Assembly: GCA_963727035.1 (NCBI GenBank)
Contig: CAVSEY010000003.1
Location: 1-64,000, forward strand
Reading direction: 5' to 3'
Source: Rhodoblastus sp963727035
Lineage (GTDB): Bacteria; Pseudomonadota; Alphaproteobacteria; Rhizobiales; Beijerinckiaceae
Length of the DNA stretch: 64,000 bases
Part shown: positions 63,155 to 64,000 of the stretch, piece by piece
How positions within the stretch are numbered: position 1 is the stretch's first letter
Layout: every line of letters starts with the position of its first letter
Made by a program: the position numbers and the translations under genes
The notes under the pieces: generated by a model
What the model saw: the letters and a program-made list of their open reading frames with translations, nothing else
Database searches by the model: none
Told to the model about the DNA's origin: nothing

Positions 63155-64000
63155 TACGAGGCGGCTTGCGCCGCCTCATGCAATATTCTCTCTCCCGGAA
63201 CGAAGGCGTCGAAAGCCGCCCAGAATTCCGAGCGGATTTCGGCGCGCTCCATCAGGATTTCGTGGCGCGCGTCGCGCAGGACGAGGCAACAGGCCGTTTT
63301 CAGCCGTTTGGCGAAACCTTCGACCGCCGGAGTCGAGACCAGCCTCTCGTCGCCGGAAGCGAAAAACAGGATCGGCGTGTGGATGCGCTCGACCTCGCGC
63401 TGCGAGGTCAGGCGGCGCATCAGCTGATAGGCGGCGTAGACCCAGCCGATGGTCGGGTCGCCGATCCCGAGCGCGGGCGCGAGTTCGAGCATAGCGGCGG
63501 CGCGGGCGAAACGACGCTTGTCGGCGGTCAAGACATTATTGGCGAAGGGCTTGTGATAGGGGGGGCGGCTTCGGCCGCCGGGAACATAGAGCCGCGACAG
63601 GCCCAAGGCGTGGAAGCCGGCGGCGAGGCGCCGCGCCGTCGCCGATCCGGGGAATCCGTGAAGATCGATCATCGGCGCCAAAGCGACGATGCGCTCGAAA
63701 AGTTCTTCGCCGTCATACGCCGCGCAATAGTCGATCAGCGCCGCCGCGCCCATCGAATGGGCGAGCGCGAACCACGGCTTGGGGCAGTCGGGCGTCAGCA
63801 GTTGGCGGATGAAGGCGTCGAGATCGCGGCGGAAATCGGTCGAGCGGCGGATATGGCCCTTGGCGCGATTGCGCAGCAGACGTTGGGAAAGGCCCTGGCC
63901 GCGCCAATCGAATGTCGCGACGACGAAGCCGCGCTCAAGCAATTCGCCGATCGTCTCGAAATATTTCTCGATGAATTCCGCCCGGCCCTAAATCAGCGCG
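63154..64000 (-). CDS. Alpha/beta hydrolase (lysophospholipase type), 5' end beyond the window
   Basis: The frame encodes FDWRGQG, the nucleophile elbow FALAHSMGAAAL (Ser), Asp in FFASGDERLVSTPAV and His in RDARHEILME, the triad of PldB-like monoacylglycerol/lysophospholipid hydrolases. Upstream of the first in-frame ATG (63942) the conserved sequence continues (GRAEFIEKYFETIGELLERG). However, a TAG at 63990-63988 interrupts it where related proteins usually have Gln or His. The gene therefore extends past the window and is either broken by this stop or affected by a sequence error. Confidence 0.85.

Overview
This window looks like a chromosomal segment of a GC-rich alphaproteobacterium of the order Hyphomicrobiales (Rhizobiales), most like the Beijerinckiaceae/Methylocystaceae side of the order. 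The indicators are a Rhizobium/Bradyrhizobium-type hup-hyp uptake hydrogenase locus, an alphaproteobacterial cellulose locus (bcsS-A-B-Z-K-N, no bcsC), the cpdR / N-formylglutamate amidohydrolase / hisN neighbourhood, and an mmgR/suhB-like small RNA. The placement is inferred from gene content only.

Layout. (1) 1-3.3 kb: a cluster of unknown function, with a Gly/Pro-rich exported repeat protein, a membrane-anchored TPR protein, an orphan ParA/MinD-type ATPase, a membrane-anchored Met-rich coiled-coil protein and a PsiF-repeat protein. (2) 3.7-6.6 kb: the H2-sensor hydrogenase hupUV (hupU carries two frameshifts) and a frameshifted DnaQ-like exonuclease. (3) 7-11.1 kb: an accessory patch with a HTH-like hypothetical protein, an IS630 element sitting inside a small ORF, a uracil-DNA-glycosylase-like protein and an XRE regulator. 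(4) 11.4-25.8 kb: a sigma-54 promoter and hupSLCDEFGHIJ-hypABCDE, then the regulators hupR and hupT, with every reading frame intact. hupK survives only as a 19-codon stub and hypF is absent. (5) 26.1-35.9 kb, minus strand: a guanidine-I riboswitch drives an ABC transporter, carboxyguanidine deiminase (cgdAB), guanidine/urea carboxylase and allophanate hydrolase. The carboxylase, hydrolase and permease are frameshifted. (6) 36-42.9 kb: a mobile-element graveyard with a DUF992 remnant, IS66, IS630, an ISAs1 stump, an integrase fragment and a group II intron. (7) 43-53.6 kb, minus strand: the cellulose synthase locus. (8) 53.9-60 kb: decaying genes (MFS transporter, isochorismatase-like, SOS-associated peptidase), a Tim44-domain protein and an IS21 element. 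(9) 60-64 kb: tRNA-Val, cpdR, an amidohydrolase, a small RNA, hisN and an alpha/beta hydrolase cut by the window edge.

How it works together. The hup/hyp genes make, mature and wire into the membrane a periplasm-facing H2-uptake [NiFe] hydrogenase. HupUV-HupT-HupR would make its expression respond to H2 through the sigma-54 promoter, but HupU looks broken as written. The guanidine cluster imports guanidine and would break it down to ammonia and CO2 under riboswitch control. The bcs genes make, export and trim cellulose.

A recurrent feature is single-base frameshifts in otherwise well conserved genes (0-10 kb, 26-35 kb, 54-60 kb), while 11-26 kb and 43-53 kb are clean. Either the sequence has local indel errors or several accessory pathways are decaying. 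This cannot be settled from the sequence alone.
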